64,000 bases of DNA from Cliona cf. orientalis. Lineage: Eukaryota; Porifera; Demospongiae; Clionaida; Clionaidae. Under the pieces are notes generated by a model. The model saw only the letters and a program-made list of their open reading frames with translations. It had not been told where the DNA came from and did not search any database. Where the stretch lies: assembly GCA_963930775.1 (NCBI GenBank), contig OZ005693.1, forward strand, positions 8,182,006-8,246,005. The letters run 5' to 3'. The position numbers and the translations under genes are program-made. This document shows positions 9,561 to 21,908 of this stretch, piece after piece. Each line of letters begins with the position of its first letter. Position 1 is the first letter of the stretch.

Positions 9561-12500
9561 CTACACTGTTTGTGGTTCTCTGTCAACATTACCAATGTAT
9601 GTATGTTGTAGGGTTTTATATAAACTTTCACTTTCAGTCAGGGGAGCACCTAGGCACTTAGCATTCTCACTGAGGCCATCTGTATCTTCTGGGGACCAGC
9701 TCAAGATTTTGTAGTCCGGATGCTGTAAAGCCACGATTATCGTCAAGAATGATACTCGCACATCAGGGTTTGGGTCCCTATATAATAGTATTCATTAACA
9801 TAATTATATTAAGTAGGACATAGTAATGTACAGAAAGGATGCTCAAGTGGGAAGTGGTGTGTGTTGGCCTTGATTACATCCTCAAGTAGAGCATGCATGG
9901 TTTAATACATATAATGTTGTAGATTCACTAAGATTTAATGATAATAATTAGCTAGCTATAACGATAATGAGGGGAATAATTATAATAATATTATTATTAT
10001 AGCAAAATGCAAAAGGTCACTATAGCTATAGTGGTGTTTTCCTTACCAACATTGAATCATGATAGTGTAGATTGCCCTAGGGCATCCAGGTGGAGGTGGA
10101 AGACGATAACCTGAGCCAACTTGTCTCACAACCTGAATAGTTCCAAGATTGTTTATCATTACCATAGTAATAATATGGTTCCTATAGCAATAATACGAAA
10201 TACATGTAGTTGCATGCCCTACTCATGATCACCTCAGCATTGGTGAATGTACTAAATGGTTTGTATCCCAGTGACCATATCTCATAGAGGAGGCAGCCAT
10301 AGCTCCAGACATCACTGGCAGTGGAGTACTTGCGATAGTGAAGGGCCTCTGGAGCTGTCCACTTGACTGGAATCTTCCCTCCTTGGGAAACATAGTAGTC
10401 TTTATTTTGGAGATTTTGGGAGAGGCCAAAGTCAGCAATCTGAGTGTTTAAATAAGATCACTTAAGCTGTTTTCTTTGCATCTTCAAAAACGGTTATACC
10501 GTATCCACATGTACATACACTATTAAATATTTGCATTATACACCGCTGATTTGAGATAATAATGTTATTATGAAAGTGTGCATTTCAATCCAAGGACATC
10601 TCTATAGGTATTTCATGTACGTAACAGTGGATTAACTGTTGATTGGAAACAACAAGACTGCACATGCATGCAAAGGGTGGATGCACTGATGGGGAGTCCA
10701 GATTCAATTGCAATGGAATATGAAATGATGGAATGGAATAGTGGAATGGTGGAACAATGGAATATGGATTTATGGTGGAAAGAACAAGTAATGACCATGT
10801 ACGGTATAAGTGGGCCAATTGGCATGCGCACTAGCAGCATTGAAAACATGAGATGGCCCAGATACGAGACTAGCTAACTGTTACTGGAGAACTATCGACA
10901 TGTCTCTACAACTTGAAAGAATGTTTTAAAGCTGTGTAAAAAACGCCTGTCACTGTATGTGTTGTTGTGTTGTTGTGTTGTGCACAGCATAGCGACTGAC
11001 TGCTCAGCAGTGGAGTAGTCAATAAGCCGTATCAACGCCTGGCACACACTTGAAAACTTGTGATAGGTAGCTACTGAAGCACTGATTGACTCGTCAGCCA
11101 CCACTGGACCTAGGCTAAAGGAGGAACAAAGAAGACTACATTCAGGGAGATTGAAGTATGCAATACAGTGGAGAATTATAATTAAGGAACTAGCTATGCA
11201 CACACATACAATACTGTCATACACACACTCATATAAATTATTAGGACTTGACAGTAGTGAACATTAATAATGTTTTGAAACACCATATCAAATACAATAC
11301 ACAAGACTTAGTGATACGATAAAGTGTGTACTCACTGCCAGAGTCACTGGCGTAGAAAGCATGGGTACACTGAGTGCTGGTGCACCCATGAAATTTCTGA
11401 GTGGAACACACACAAAGTCACACTTTGCTCAGAATTGTTTTTTATGTTATCAATTTAGTGTACACATAGGCATCAGAGCACAAATCATCTTCCTACACCT
11501 AAGGCACTTTATGAATATTTGATTGGTTGACTATGGCATCCAGCTGAGTGCCACAGGGAGCTAGTGTTCCCAATCTAATGCAACAGGCACTGCGACCAAA
11601 GAAGTTTAATATATAGAATTTACTGGGCCTTGGTCCCAGGCAGTGTGAGAGATATAGCATTCAAGGCCATTATATGGCATGGTAACAGGCTGAGCAATGA
11701 ATAGGCGCCATACTAAGGTAGATATTCTGTCTGTGCAGGAAGTAGCTGTACATCTAGATCTACAGCTAGACTATCAGCATTAAATTTTGTTCTGTGGCTT
11801 TTGCCTCTCTGTCTTTCTCTGAGTCTACATACCACCGTTCCACCATTCCACTATTCCATTCCACCGTTCCATGTTCCATTGAATCTAGACTCCCGCACTG
11901 ATGTATGGATTGGGTGCATATGAATCCACACACACCCACTAACAACGCCACTGAGTTTTATGTAGCTCTCCAAAATTAAATTTTAGCCTTCACACACAAA
12001 GGTCAACAGAATTAGATGACCTAAAATAGCCCTAGCTTCCTCTTTAATTATTTCATGCATACACACACTTATAAATACACACATAATCACACGCAGCACA
12101 CATATAAACTTGACAATGGGTATGCAAATTATGGCCGCATTACTTTACAAATGCCATCATTGGCGACTAAGACATTCCTGGCAGCCAGATCACGATGAAT
12201 AAACTTCTTACAGCTGAGATAGTGCATACCAAATGCCACCTGTCGAGAGTAACTCAGAAGAGTAGGACCTAGCGTGTGAGAGGCTTCTTGACCTTCCCTG
12301 TGGTATAGAAAACAATGAAATAATGTTGTGGCAATAATATTATTATGGTGTACAAGCCCTAAGATTTTCCCTGTGTACTAGCACTAAGTCTTGTATACCC
12401 TTCCTCCCCACCATCTTGCTCCCAGGAGCTTGGTAGCTCAACTGGTAGAGTATCATACCAAAGATGTGAGTGTGTTGGCTCGATCCCCACTCAAGGGCTT

Positions 12501-15233
12501 GTAGCTATGCTACAGTTTATGATTGTGGGATGGATTGGGCCTAATAGCTATAGAGCATCTAGCTACTAGCTGAGTGCTGCAGGTGACAGCATTGTCACCC
12601 ACAGCAGAGAAGTTTAATACCTAATATTATTAGCTATAAATTATTATGTCGTCACGTACTTGGGACGAAGTGATTGTAAATGGTGGTGAAGGTCCCCAAT
12701 GTGCATTAAATCAACTATCAGAATTGGCTGCACGTAAAAAACAATTATTGTTAAAACACAATGTCATCGAACTCTCAAATGAAAACCTTCATGTCATCAT
12801 CATAAGAAAGAGCAAGCATCTGTAAGATATTGGGATGCTCAAATTGTCCCATGATAGCCGCTTCCTGCAAAAACTTGATCCTCTCTTCCTCACTGGCTTC
12901 GCCCTTAAGGCACTTCACTGCCACATCCTTGAAGGAATCGTGTAGTTTTGGACACCTCCACACACCATGATGGACTTTTGCAAACTGACCACAGCCAAGC
13001 TGCTCTTTTATTCTGTAGTACGATGGTGGATAGATACATGCACGGCCGACCTCAGATATTTGAAATGAAGTAGCTAGCTAACTTAATGTACTAAACCTTG
13101 TGGTTGGGCGATAGATGGTTAGCATTGGCAGGTATAATATAACAAAGGAGCATGCAAGGAAATGGGAACTTGAACTAAGCCGCCCCCCCCCCCCCAATAC
13201 ACTTATAATATACACATTTACACATAAAATCAGCCATGCAATGTCATGATTATACTAAGCTAAATTTATCGCTTAACTCTAATTCTTCTATTGGAACCTG
13301 CTGGATGTTTAAACATAAGAGTTGCTCCTTCAGTCCACTCTCCTGGTCTGCTGGTTCCCAGAATTGCTCAAGGTTAGCATAGTCATAGTCTCCTCCCTTC
13401 AGCTTCTGCTCTCCAAGAAAGTCACTATCCTTTTCATAATGATCCTCTGGGACTTGTAGAATTGCTGCTTGCCCTTCAGTGGAATATTCATTTTTTATCA
13501 TGATCTGTATGATAGTAAACAGATAATAATTATGCAATCGTAATACTCCGGTAATTGTTATTATCAATAGTACAGTCACAATACATTACTCCCATAGGGG
13601 ATTACACCTGTAATTATTACTTTCACTCTGTAATTGGTACTCTAGCTAATAGTACCCTAGTGCAAATTCTATACTATTATCAATTAATCACACACTTTAA
13701 TCCTCATACAACTAGGGCAGCAACAGTCTTCTTAAGTGTACTCGTAAAGCCAAATATCACTCACTATCTCTCGTGCTATTACTGATTGTACTCATATAAT
13801 ATTATGTAAGAGTAGCTACTGATTACTGTCCTAATCTTGCTCGAAGTGTGTGATTTATTATACTAACACTACCAGAACAATTCAGAATTGGCCACAATAT
13901 TATAGTCACTTACATCTGTAGAGGGCTGTTGATGCCCATGATCATGATGATGTGACCATGACTGTAAATTGCTACTCTTTGTGAAGTTCATTTCCTGCAC
14001 TTTAACTCTTCGTTTCCAACAAAAGTAGGCTACTATCAGCGATAAGACGATTATTACAATGACGATCAACACAACTCCAATTGCTGTTGTGATGCCAATG
14101 AGAATAATATTATCATTCACAGTGTCTAGTGTTCCGTAATTTATTTCAGCACACATAGGTGATACCAATTCATGATCTACAGGATCATCTGTTTCTGTAT
14201 TTCAAAAAGATTTTAATCAAATGGCAGAACACAAAATCGAAGACTTACCAACAGTGATATTCATGTTTATGAACGCATTGACGGGATTGCCATCAACAAC
14301 ATGAATTCTTTCAGGCATCATTTTATCATCCATAGTGCTGTTAAAGTAGAGAGCTTGACTGCAATTGCTTGGTGAATCAATCATGTTTATGTGAGCTGGG
14401 CAAGTGTACTCAAGAGAATTAATTGCACGTTGGTAGCAGTTACCCGGTCGGACAAAAACTCCAGCTTTATCTCCTTTCGATACTGGAAGCATACCAGAGG
14501 GAAGGTTAAAATTACCACAGCCAAATGAACTATTGGCATTGACAGTTAACGCAAATACGAATTGTTCAGTATGTCTTTCATAATAGTTACTGACAAATTT
14601 GTAGCTAGCTACATAGAAGATGAGGCTTAGATCTGTTGCAAATGTTGGAATTGAATTGACAAGGAATCCACAAGCCTGTAGCCTTCTTAGCCAACCAGAA
14701 GTCTGAGCATCCTGTGACATGAGGTACAGTCCAGTATCTGGTGAAGGCACGCCACCATCTTCTACTACTTCAACGTGTAGGTTACCAAAGACATATTCTC
14801 TAGCTGTAAAATGGATATCATCTTACTCATTTTTACAATAGCTATAATATTAATGTGAAGTGCATGTCCATGGACTATACCAGACTATATAAGAGCCATT
14901 AAATTTTTGAACTAAACTATAGCTAGAGTCGACGTCCTACAGTCAATTAATAGAATCATGCTTAACAGTAAAGTAACTCACCAGTATGTGATTCTGAGTC
15001 TGTCATTTCACTTCCAGATGTAGGTTCAGTTTGATCTATTATTCCAAGATAGATGTATAATATGATCGCTTATCACAATCTATGGTATAGCTAGAATTAT
15101 TATCACGCTGTAGCATACACTATTACTGCTATATATAGTACCTACCTCCACTTTCAGTGCTGGCTACAAGTGATAAGTAGCATATCAAGGCTAGTTTCAC
15201 AAACACGATGCTATTTTCCCATTTTACACTCAT
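9561..15233 (-). CDS. Receptor tyrosine kinase, spliced, apparently intact
   Basis: Exons: 15233-15146 ([20 protein letters not shown], signal peptide), 15035-14982, 14803-14249 (ectodomain, about six Cys, N-glycosylation-type sites), 14194-13914 ([21 protein letters not shown], then WKRR stop-transfer), 13504-13256 (juxtamembrane, [10 protein letters not shown]), ~13010-12787 (GCGQFAKV glycine loop, VAVKCLK lysine, FLQEAAIM helix-C Glu), 12727-12660, 12297-12144 ([10 protein letters not shown] catalytic loop), 10439-10233 (DFGLS, then [12 protein letters not shown]), 10132-10047, 9777-9561. All canonical tyrosine-kinase residues are visible. The ectodomain matches no family I know, in keeping with sponge-specific receptor expansions. 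The acceptor of the glycine-loop exon is uncertain by ~10 bases: the CAG/AAT site gives the wrong phase, while GAG/CAG eight bases later fits. Intron 12143-10440 carries an inverted GGAAT repeat. Confidence 0.85.
10675..10785. repeat. GGAAT-rich repeat, left arm of inverted pair
   Basis: Contains GGAATGGAATAGTGGAATGG and a preceding GGAGTCCAGATTCAAT block. Reverse-complement copies of both lie at 11815-11925. The pair flanks ~1 kb within an intron of the receptor tyrosine kinase gene. That interval shows no gene. Confidence 0.75.
11500..11620. repeat. SINE-like 3' body, copy without tRNA head
   Basis: The blocks GCATCCAGCTGAGTGCCACAGG and AAGAAGTTTAATA resemble the segment 12560-12625 of the tRNA-like element, which suggests a second copy of the same family. 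I see no A or B box here. Confidence 0.4.
11815..11925. repeat. GGAAT-rich repeat, right arm of inverted pair
   Basis: Reverse complement of 10675-10785. The order of the motifs (ATTCCA run, then ATTGAATCTAGACTCC, then CACTGATG) mirrors the left arm, so the whole segment, not only the simple repeat, is inverted. It lies in the same intron. Confidence 0.75.
12424..12635 (+). repeat. tRNA-derived SINE-like element
   Basis: The head resembles a tRNA: TAGCTCAACTGGTAGAG matches an A box / D arm and GGCTCGATCCCCACT a B box / T arm. A five-pair anticodon stem is possible between them. Acceptor stem pairing is poor, so it is not a functional tRNA. The body that follows (GCTGAGTGCTGCAGG...GAAGTTTAATA) has a relative at 11500-11620. 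It lies in an intron of the receptor tyrosine kinase gene, opposite strand. Confidence 0.5.
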
Positions 15234-15239
15234 CTTTAT

Positions 15240-16676
15240 TGCCATAGCTAGTAGTAGCCTTGTTAATTGTGCTCTACCAAGATCTTGTATGGGTTTCCAG
15301 TTGACTTCCTCCAGACTTTGAATTCAGCCCTGATTATATGAATTCAACTTCCTGTATATAGGTGTGTGTGCATACCCAATTGGATTTTGTTATATTGTAA
15401 TGTTTTCTGTTCAGTCAGCAAAATCTTCAGTGTGCAAATTTATGCATCATTCTGGGTCCCCATTCACAACTGTTGTAACAACATTACGGTAGCCATGAGC
15501 TCAACAGTTTCAATTTGTGATAGGCTATACATGATTGTGCATGTACAGCTCCTACATTGTACTCATAAAGTGTCATAATAATATGTATAATATTAAGTAG
15601 TCTCATGCCCAAGCTGCAGGCTCTTGGACACGAAGCTACTGATAGTGTGTTCAGGCATGGCTTGGGTTTGCCAGGCTGTGATGCTGCATGTTATTGTAGA
15701 GATGTCTTCTGGATATGGATGCATGACATCTATAATAATAATATAGGACTTCACTAATAAGTGCTCAGTTATTTATATTACAATATTATAATAATACATT
15801 ACAATAATAATAATTATTATTATAATATATAGAGTGAATTTCAAAGTCTTACTACCGTCAAAGATCCTGCCACAGAAGGGTCGCTTCCAGGTAGCTATGC
15901 AGATGCAAATGTAGTTACACCATCACTGACAGCATAATAATTGTATGTTTGCTAAACATCATCCATACTCAATGCATACCAGTCACCACATAAGGTTTCT
16001 TAAATTAGAAGCCGTGGAAGAGGAAATAAGACACCGTGCCCTGTAGATACATCCAGGTACTGTAACATGTACCTCACCCTACAACATAGTATTTGTCTAA
16101 ACCCTCTGTTACAGTAACCTATCCCAGACAATATTATGTGGGTTATATTTATCTGGTTCTATTATATATAGTCCCAAGAGTATCTAATACATAGCTATAC
16201 AGGGATTCTATACTGTTGTATATCACTATAATAATGAAAAGCTGAGTATTTAAGAGTCGAACATATTATATTGATCCATATATACCTTTAAGTTAAACTT
16301 CACTGTTGTGTACCTTGTTGTATGTGATATTTATTCTGTACACCAGTGCATGCACACAGCAAAAACAAGTGCTGGATCACACTAATCTAATGTGGGTTGC
16401 CTCAGTTGCACTGGTACATTAATTCCTATCATAGTTCTTGTAATTGAGTTAATTATAGATACTATCTCAAACTTGCCAGTTTATGAGATAGAGTTGCTAC
16501 ACAGTCATAAATTTGATAACTCTCATGGGACAAGTGGTACGTGCAATTATGCCTAATATTTGTCATAAACTGGCTTTGACATATATTATTATTATGAGAA
16601 CTATAGGTATAGTGTGTGCAACTGAAGTAACCCACGTCATTTAATATGAGCCACTTGTTTTTACTGTGTGCATGTG
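15240..16676. other. 1.4 kb without recognisable gene
   Basis: This lies between the 5' end of the receptor tyrosine kinase gene (minus) and the ALDH1L fragment (plus). It would be the shared upstream or intergenic region. It is AT-rich, with ATAATAATTATTATTATAAT runs near 15780-15835. I see no supportable exon, and no ALDH1L 5' exons, which are therefore missing from this copy. Confidence 0.5.
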
Positions 16677-16743
16677 CACTTGAACACAGTAACTGTTGTG
16701 AGCGTTCAAGCATAAATTATTAAATTTGTCAAACTCTCGTCAG
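16677..16743 (-). pseudogene. Relic of a kinase-kelch gene
   Basis: Plus-strand CACTTGAACACAGTA, ACTGTTGTGAGCGTTCAAGC and TTTGTCAAACTCTCGTCA match, in order, the kinase-domain segment found in all six kinase-kelch copies (for example 58779-58850). A few bases are missing and an AT-rich stretch is inserted. It abuts the point where the ALDH1L copy begins to align with its paralogue, so it marks a recombination junction. Confidence 0.75.
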
Positions 16744-17291
16744 CCTCCCCAGGCCACTCCACATGCAAGTTTATCGATGTCATAAACCTGAGATGAGGCT
16801 GCATGTAGAGAGCTCTTTGCCTGATTACTCAAATTACCATGATATTATTAATTAAGCCTTGCTTTGTTTTATTCTCCTGCAGACTATAGCTGACCTGATG
16901 GACCAACACAAGGAGGAGCTGGCTACCCTGGAGAGTGTGGACTCTGGAGCAGTGTACACGCTGGCCCTCAAGACACACGTGGGATTCTCCATCGACACGT
17001 TCCGCTACTTTGCCGGCTCGTGTGACAAGATACAGGCTCCACTATCCCCATCAACAACGCCAGACCGAACTCTAACCTCTGTCTCACAAAGAGGGAGCCC
17101 ATTGGGTAAATAGTGCAGGAGTGAGTTAGTGAAGATCAGTAGCTATTGCAACTTGTAAGTACATCATTATGGCAAAACAAATGGTAGTACAGTGGATTTC
17201 AGCCCACTAGGAACTTCAGCTCAGTTCATTTCTTTTCTTTTTGCACATTATCAAGTGCTCCAAGTGAGCTGCAAACCACTTTAAACTTTGA

Positions 17292-17502
17292 TACTGTATA
17301 GCCGGAAATATTAAGCTGGAATTAAATTTGGTGGTTGAGCCCCCAAAATTGCTATTACAAAAATATTGGCAGATTTAAATTTGGCGGTTGAGTACGGGAT
17401 TGCCGTACATATATATGCGAGTAAGAAAATTTGGCTGATTTTAATTTGGCAGATGTAATATAGACCGCCAAACCGCCAAATTTTCTGGCTAGCTATACGG
17501 TA
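17292..17502. repeat. Intronic MITE (TACTGTATAGCCGGAAATATT ends)
   Basis: The left end TACTGTATAGCCGGAAAT is mirrored by AAATTTTCTGGCTA...TACGGTA on the right. Internal GGCGG/CCGCC blocks are also inverted. The same element lies in the same intron of the paralogue (62074-62294), so it inserted before the duplication. Confidence 0.8.
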
Positions 17503-18300
17503 TAATTGTTGTTTTGTGCAGAGTGTGTGGCCTTGTTGTTCCATGGAACTACCCTCTCATGATGCTGGCTTGGAAGATGGTAGCTACCTTGCCTCGCTGC
17601 CGGAAACACACTCGTACTCAAACCTGCCGAGGTCAGCATAATTTGTTAAAATGACAATGTTATGTGCGTCCACTTTGATAGTGTATGTTGGTTTTTGATA
17701 AGGTGACACCACTGACTGCAATGAAATTTGCTGAGCTGGTCGTCCGTGCTGGTATTCCCCCTGGTGTGGTCAACATACTGCCTGGAAAAGGTATAATATA
17801 CATGTACATGTACTTGCACCTAGCTACATGTAGCTAAATGGCTCCAGAGTGAAATGGCTCTGCCTTGCTGGGGTTAGGCTTCCCTGAGCAGGCAATGGGA
17901 TGTACATCATGTGTATTATAACTAGACAATAATGTGTAGTCACAGTCATGTTTATGTGTTCATGTAGGTTGTATTGTTGGTCAGGCCATGACAGACCACA
18001 TGGACGTCCGAAAGATAGGGTTCACGGGGTCAACTGGCGTTGGGAAGACAATCATGAAGAGTGCTGCCGAGAGCAATGTCAAGAAGGTCTCCCTGGAGTT
18101 CGGGGGAAGTCCCCGCTAATTATCTTCGGGAACTGCGACTTGGACAAATCGAAATTATTATTGTGGCTAATTAATAATTATTATAGGGTGCACAGTCTGT
18201 GTTCTTCAACAAGGGAGAGAACTGCATAGCAGCTGGTATGCTCAACTACAGTTGTTTTTTTCTTTGCCATTTAGCCTCGTTCCCAGGCCCACTCTCATTG

Positions 18301-18655
18301 TTACCCCGCGCGCATGGGGACGAGGCTATTGTCGTCGTTGTTTGTCGTCGGCACGAAAATCGCCAGATCGCTAGTTCTAGGCGTCTGTGCGTGCTGTAAG
18401 CACAATCAGTCGATAGATACGTGCTTTAAATTGCTCAAAAAGGCTTACTAGTGCTACAAATCGTGCATTATCTGTTCAGCATGCCTGTGGTTAATCGACC
18501 ACACCCACTTCATCGGCATAATATTATACTAATGCAATTATGCATGCTCAAGTTCAGTGTTGGAAAGGGTCGTCAAGTCATAAAACAGCTCTACGCTAGC
18601 GCTACAGACTACAGTGGCTACAGAGCGCGCGGGGTATGTGCTCTACAGAGCTCTA
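18301..18655 (+). repeat. TTACCCC-type non-autonomous element, copy 1
   Basis: It starts with TTACCCCGCGCGCATG and ends GCGGGGTATGTGCTCTACAGAGCTCTA-like. The inner TACCCCGCGCG is inverted between the ends, and the right tip forms an AGAGC hairpin. The homologous intron of the ALDH1L paralogue (63252-63379) lacks it, which gives an empty site. There is no coding capacity. Confidence 0.8.
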
Positions 18656-19614
18656 ATTTCAGATGAAAATGGAGCTATAATTACATATACCGTAGTTAAT
18701 CGAATGATCCAAAGAAATTAGCATTTTATGAATTCTCATATTAAGCGTTTATATGGAGCGATTGACTAGCTACCTTTACTAGAAAAACGTGCATTTTTCA
18801 AAATTTTATTCTTTTTCCATGCGTTGTAGCTATTAGATTAAGTACGGTAGTGTCATCAAGAGTATATTGGTATATATCATCATGACATTGTATGTTTCTG
18901 TAGGTCATCTGTTCGTGGAGAGGTGTGTCCATGATGAGTTCCTGGAGAGAATGGTCGAGGAAGTGAAGAAGATGAAAATTGGTGATCATGACCCCCTGGA
19001 CAGATCTGTTTCCCATGGCCCCCAGAACCACGAGTGAGTCATGTACTATGTGTACAGCGATGAATCGTAGATAAGTCATCATGTTAGCCTCATCTCCACG
19101 TTCCTTGCCAGCCTTTGTTGCATGCTAAAAAGCTTTGCACTCTTTCAGCATGAAAACATAGAAAATGCTGGTGGGCCTGGTATAAGGCTAGTTACATCTA
19201 TATTATGTATGCAGGCTAGTGTCTAACTGCTTTACCACAACCATTTTTCAGCAAGCATCTCCAGAGTCTTCTTGACTACTGTAAGACAGGTGAAGATGAA
19301 GGAGCCACTCTGGTCTGTAGAGGAAGACAGACAAGGTAAATAACAGCCATTTTTTTGTCTCCTCCCTCTTTCCAACCTATGATCTCTTATCTGAGGGAGA
19401 TGTAGCTTGTACATGTTTCTGTTCATTTTAGGATTTTTCATGGAGCCAAACGGCCATCTTCACAAATGTCGAGGACCACATGTTCATTGCGACGAAGGAG
19501 GCGTCATTTGGTCCAGTAATGGTCATCTCCATCTTTGAAAACGGGTGAGAAAGCACTCTAGACTTGTAGCTTAGTAGTGACTAATACTATCCATTGGGAT
19601 TTTTTTTGTCTATC

Positions 19615-19646
19615 TGCCCCCCCCCCCCCCCCCCCACCCTCCCTCT

Positions 19647-19681
<35 letters not shown>
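19615..19681. repeat. Poly-C and (CT)n simple repeats
   Basis: A run of about 20 C is followed by CCCTCCCTCTTCAT and about 14 CT units, immediately before the exon at 19686. The CT tract may serve as the polypyrimidine tract. Confidence 0.9.
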
Positions 19682-20511
19682 TCAGTGATATTGATGGCGT
19701 TCTGAGGAGAGCTAATGCCACAGACTATGGCCTGGCTTCTGGTGTCTTCACTAGGGATATTAATAAGGTGAAAAAACTTAACTATAATCACTTGATATTT
19801 TCTCACGTGCTGCAGGCTCTAAGAGTGAGTGATGATCTTCAAGCTGGCACTGTCTATGTTAACACTTACAACAAAACCGACGTCACTGCTCCGTTCGGTG
19901 GCTTCAAGCAGTCTGGATTTGGAAAAGATGTCAAGTCTACAATTAACGATTAGCTATGCCCTATTCTAGATCATGAAAGCAGCTATTTTTGTATTAGTCT
20001 GAGCTGTGGTGATTTTTTGTTGTTTTTTGTCACAGGTGAGGAGGCACTGAATGAGTATCTGAAGATGAAGGTGGTGACAGTGGAGTAGCTACTGAGCATG
20101 TCTCAGAGCAATGATTCTTTCAAAAACAATAATAATTATTTTATGACAGATGGTAGCTATACAGGCTATATTTTAATATACACACATAGTGTGCTGATTT
20201 TTTTTCTGCTGATGTTCTGAGATGTTTAATAATGAGAGGGTAGTTCCATGGAACATGCATGGTGTATCAATCAGTTATAGTAGTATACTGTGTTTAGAAT
20301 ACGAGCTAAAAAATAATTACGATTTTAATTTTAGCGCAATTTTCTGGTAAAGGTCGTCACACTCTGCATAATTTTGGGGATAATCGATTTCCAGCTATAC
20401 GGTAATAATATACTGTGTGTGCATAATATTATTGACCCTTCATCACCTATTCTTGGTGCCTTAGAGTTGGGATTGAATATTCTGTTGCTATGTCATTGCT
20501 CTATGTTGCAG

Positions 20512-21804
20512 GTATATAAGCTGCTGCAAACTTAAGGTCATGAGGTAGTGGCCGTGTTCACTATTCCCGATGCATGCGATGTTGGTGGAAGACCTGACCC
20601 TCTGCATGGCTGAAGTGGCAGAGGAAGATGGAGTCCCAGTACTCAAGTTCAAGCAGTGGAGAAAGAAGGGAGAGATTATTCCAGAAGTGAGAAGAGAGAG
20701 TGAAGGATGAAAGGAGGAAGAGAGAGGGAGGGAGGGGGTGGCGAAGCAAAGAAATGAAGCTGCCAAGTGCATAATATGTGTGTATTCTGGGCAAATGACT
20801 GGCTGGACACTGGACCAATACTGCAGAAGGAAACGGATGTCGACATCAGCGATACGGTGGACTCACTCTACTGACGATTCCTCTACCCTGAGGGAATACG
20901 AGCAATGGTATCAAGATTATGTGGTGTACAAGTACATGACTGTACAAGATATTTGATTGATATAAATTACGCCTGACATCTTATTGTGATTGTGTGTGAG
21001 TGAGACCTAGCCTCGTCCCCAGCCTCCCCGGTCTTTTTCAATGCACGTGAGAGAAAAGAAGGGAATTTCTCTCATGTGCGTTGAAAAAGAATGGGGGGGG
21101 GGGGGGGGAGGAGGTGTCTGGAGGGAGATAGGGGAGAGAGAGAGTAAGTGGAGAAGTTGCATCCTTAATCATTCCATTAATCTTCACAGGGTGAAGCTGT
21201 TCGTCTAATTAGTAAGGGGAAAGTCCCCAACATGCCCCAGTGGGAGGGCGGGGCCACGTACGACCAGATCTGGCAGAAGAAAGAGGTCGCGGAGGTCAAC
21301 TGGAACCAGCCTGTTCTCAAGATACACAACTTCATCTGAGGTAGCAACAAGGTTCCAGGGGCGTGGTCAAAGATCGACGGACAGGTATAATGATAACAGT
21401 AATAAGATGATAATTACTTCATCCCGAGTATATTGAAAAGCTTAGAAGGATTCCTTAATTTAGAGGATGGTTGGGAGAGCAGAGGGATTTGCCACCTCCC
21501 ACCCCTGACATTGATTTCTCCTCCCTAGAATTTCTAAAGTGTACGAACATGTAAAGAATACTAAGGTATGATGAACATAGCTGATTTCCCCTTTCCTCCA
21601 GAAGAACCATTGGACCTACTCTACATATATTTTGTATGATTGTGTAACTTTTGTCGTACAATGTAGATGATAATATTCTGTGGTTCTCGGTACATTGATG
21701 ACTGCCTGCTAGTGGAGGGGTCAGAGGTCAACATATCTGGGCTCGCTCGACCAGCTGTTGTCAATAATGATGGAATGTACATTTTTGGCAGTGATGGAAA
21801 GAAG
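20512..21804 (+). pseudogene. ALDH1L: ALDH1L formyltransferase half, broken copy 2 (5' exons)
   Basis: Four exons match the N-terminal hydrolase/formyltransferase domain: 20512-20686 (GHEVVAVFTIPD; EEDGVPVLKFKQWRKKGE), ~20789-20907 (WANDWLDTGPILQKETDVD; FLYPEGIRAM), 21190-21384 (GEAVRLISKGKVPNMPQWE; NKVPGAWSKIDGQ) and 21667-21804 (IIFCGSRYIDDCLLVEGSEV; ARPAVVNNDGMYIFG). The exon that should carry the HPSLLPRHRG-type active site between the first two is not found, nor is the first (MKIAVIG-like) exon. A frameshift lies in the first exon, and TGA codons lie in the second (after DSLY) and third (after HNFI). This is therefore a pseudogene. It begins only ~420 bases after the stop of copy 1. The continuation of the reading order is at 59506, 37.7 kb away. 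Confidence 0.8.
21032..21092. repeat. Hairpin with ~25-bp arms
   Basis: TCTTTTTCAATGCACGTGAGAG is mirrored by CTCTCATGTGCGTTGAAAAAGA. It follows a TAGCCTCGTCCCCAG start and is followed by a poly-G run (21093-21109). It lies in an intron of the ALDH1L 5' half. Confidence 0.8.
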
Positions 21805-21908
21805 GTATATTATGTACATAGAAACTCTTGTATATGTAGTGTGCATGAATGCTTATGAATTGACGACCCTTATATACCTATCATGAGCATGGGCATAAGC
21901 AGCATAAT

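Larger units (their letters stand above)
16883..20088 (+). pseudogene. ALDH1L: ALDH1L (10-formyl-THF dehydrogenase) aldehyde dehydrogenase half, broken copy 1
   Basis: Eleven exons encode the C-terminal aldehyde dehydrogenase domain that oxidises the formyl group to CO2 with NADP+ in folate metabolism: 16883-17105, 17522-17631, 17703-17790, 17968-~18135, 18187-18235, 18904-19033, 19252-19335, 19432-19544, 19686-19767, 19816-~19930, 20036-20088. Signature pieces are [27 protein letters not shown] (catalytic Cys), [12 protein letters not shown] and the ALDH1L-type ending EYLKMKVVTVE. Compared with the paralogue at 61660 onward it has a one-base loss after DKIQ, extra bases in the WKM/APC exon, a one-base loss in the SLEFGG exon and a damaged exon at 19432. 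The formyltransferase half is absent upstream, where a kinase-kelch relic lies instead. It is therefore a truncated pseudogene. A TTACCCC element is inserted between exons 5 and 6. Confidence 0.85.

Noticed and set aside
12424-12500. Functional tRNA gene
   Set aside because: A and B boxes are recognisable, but the acceptor stem and T stem do not pair properly and a SINE-like body follows.
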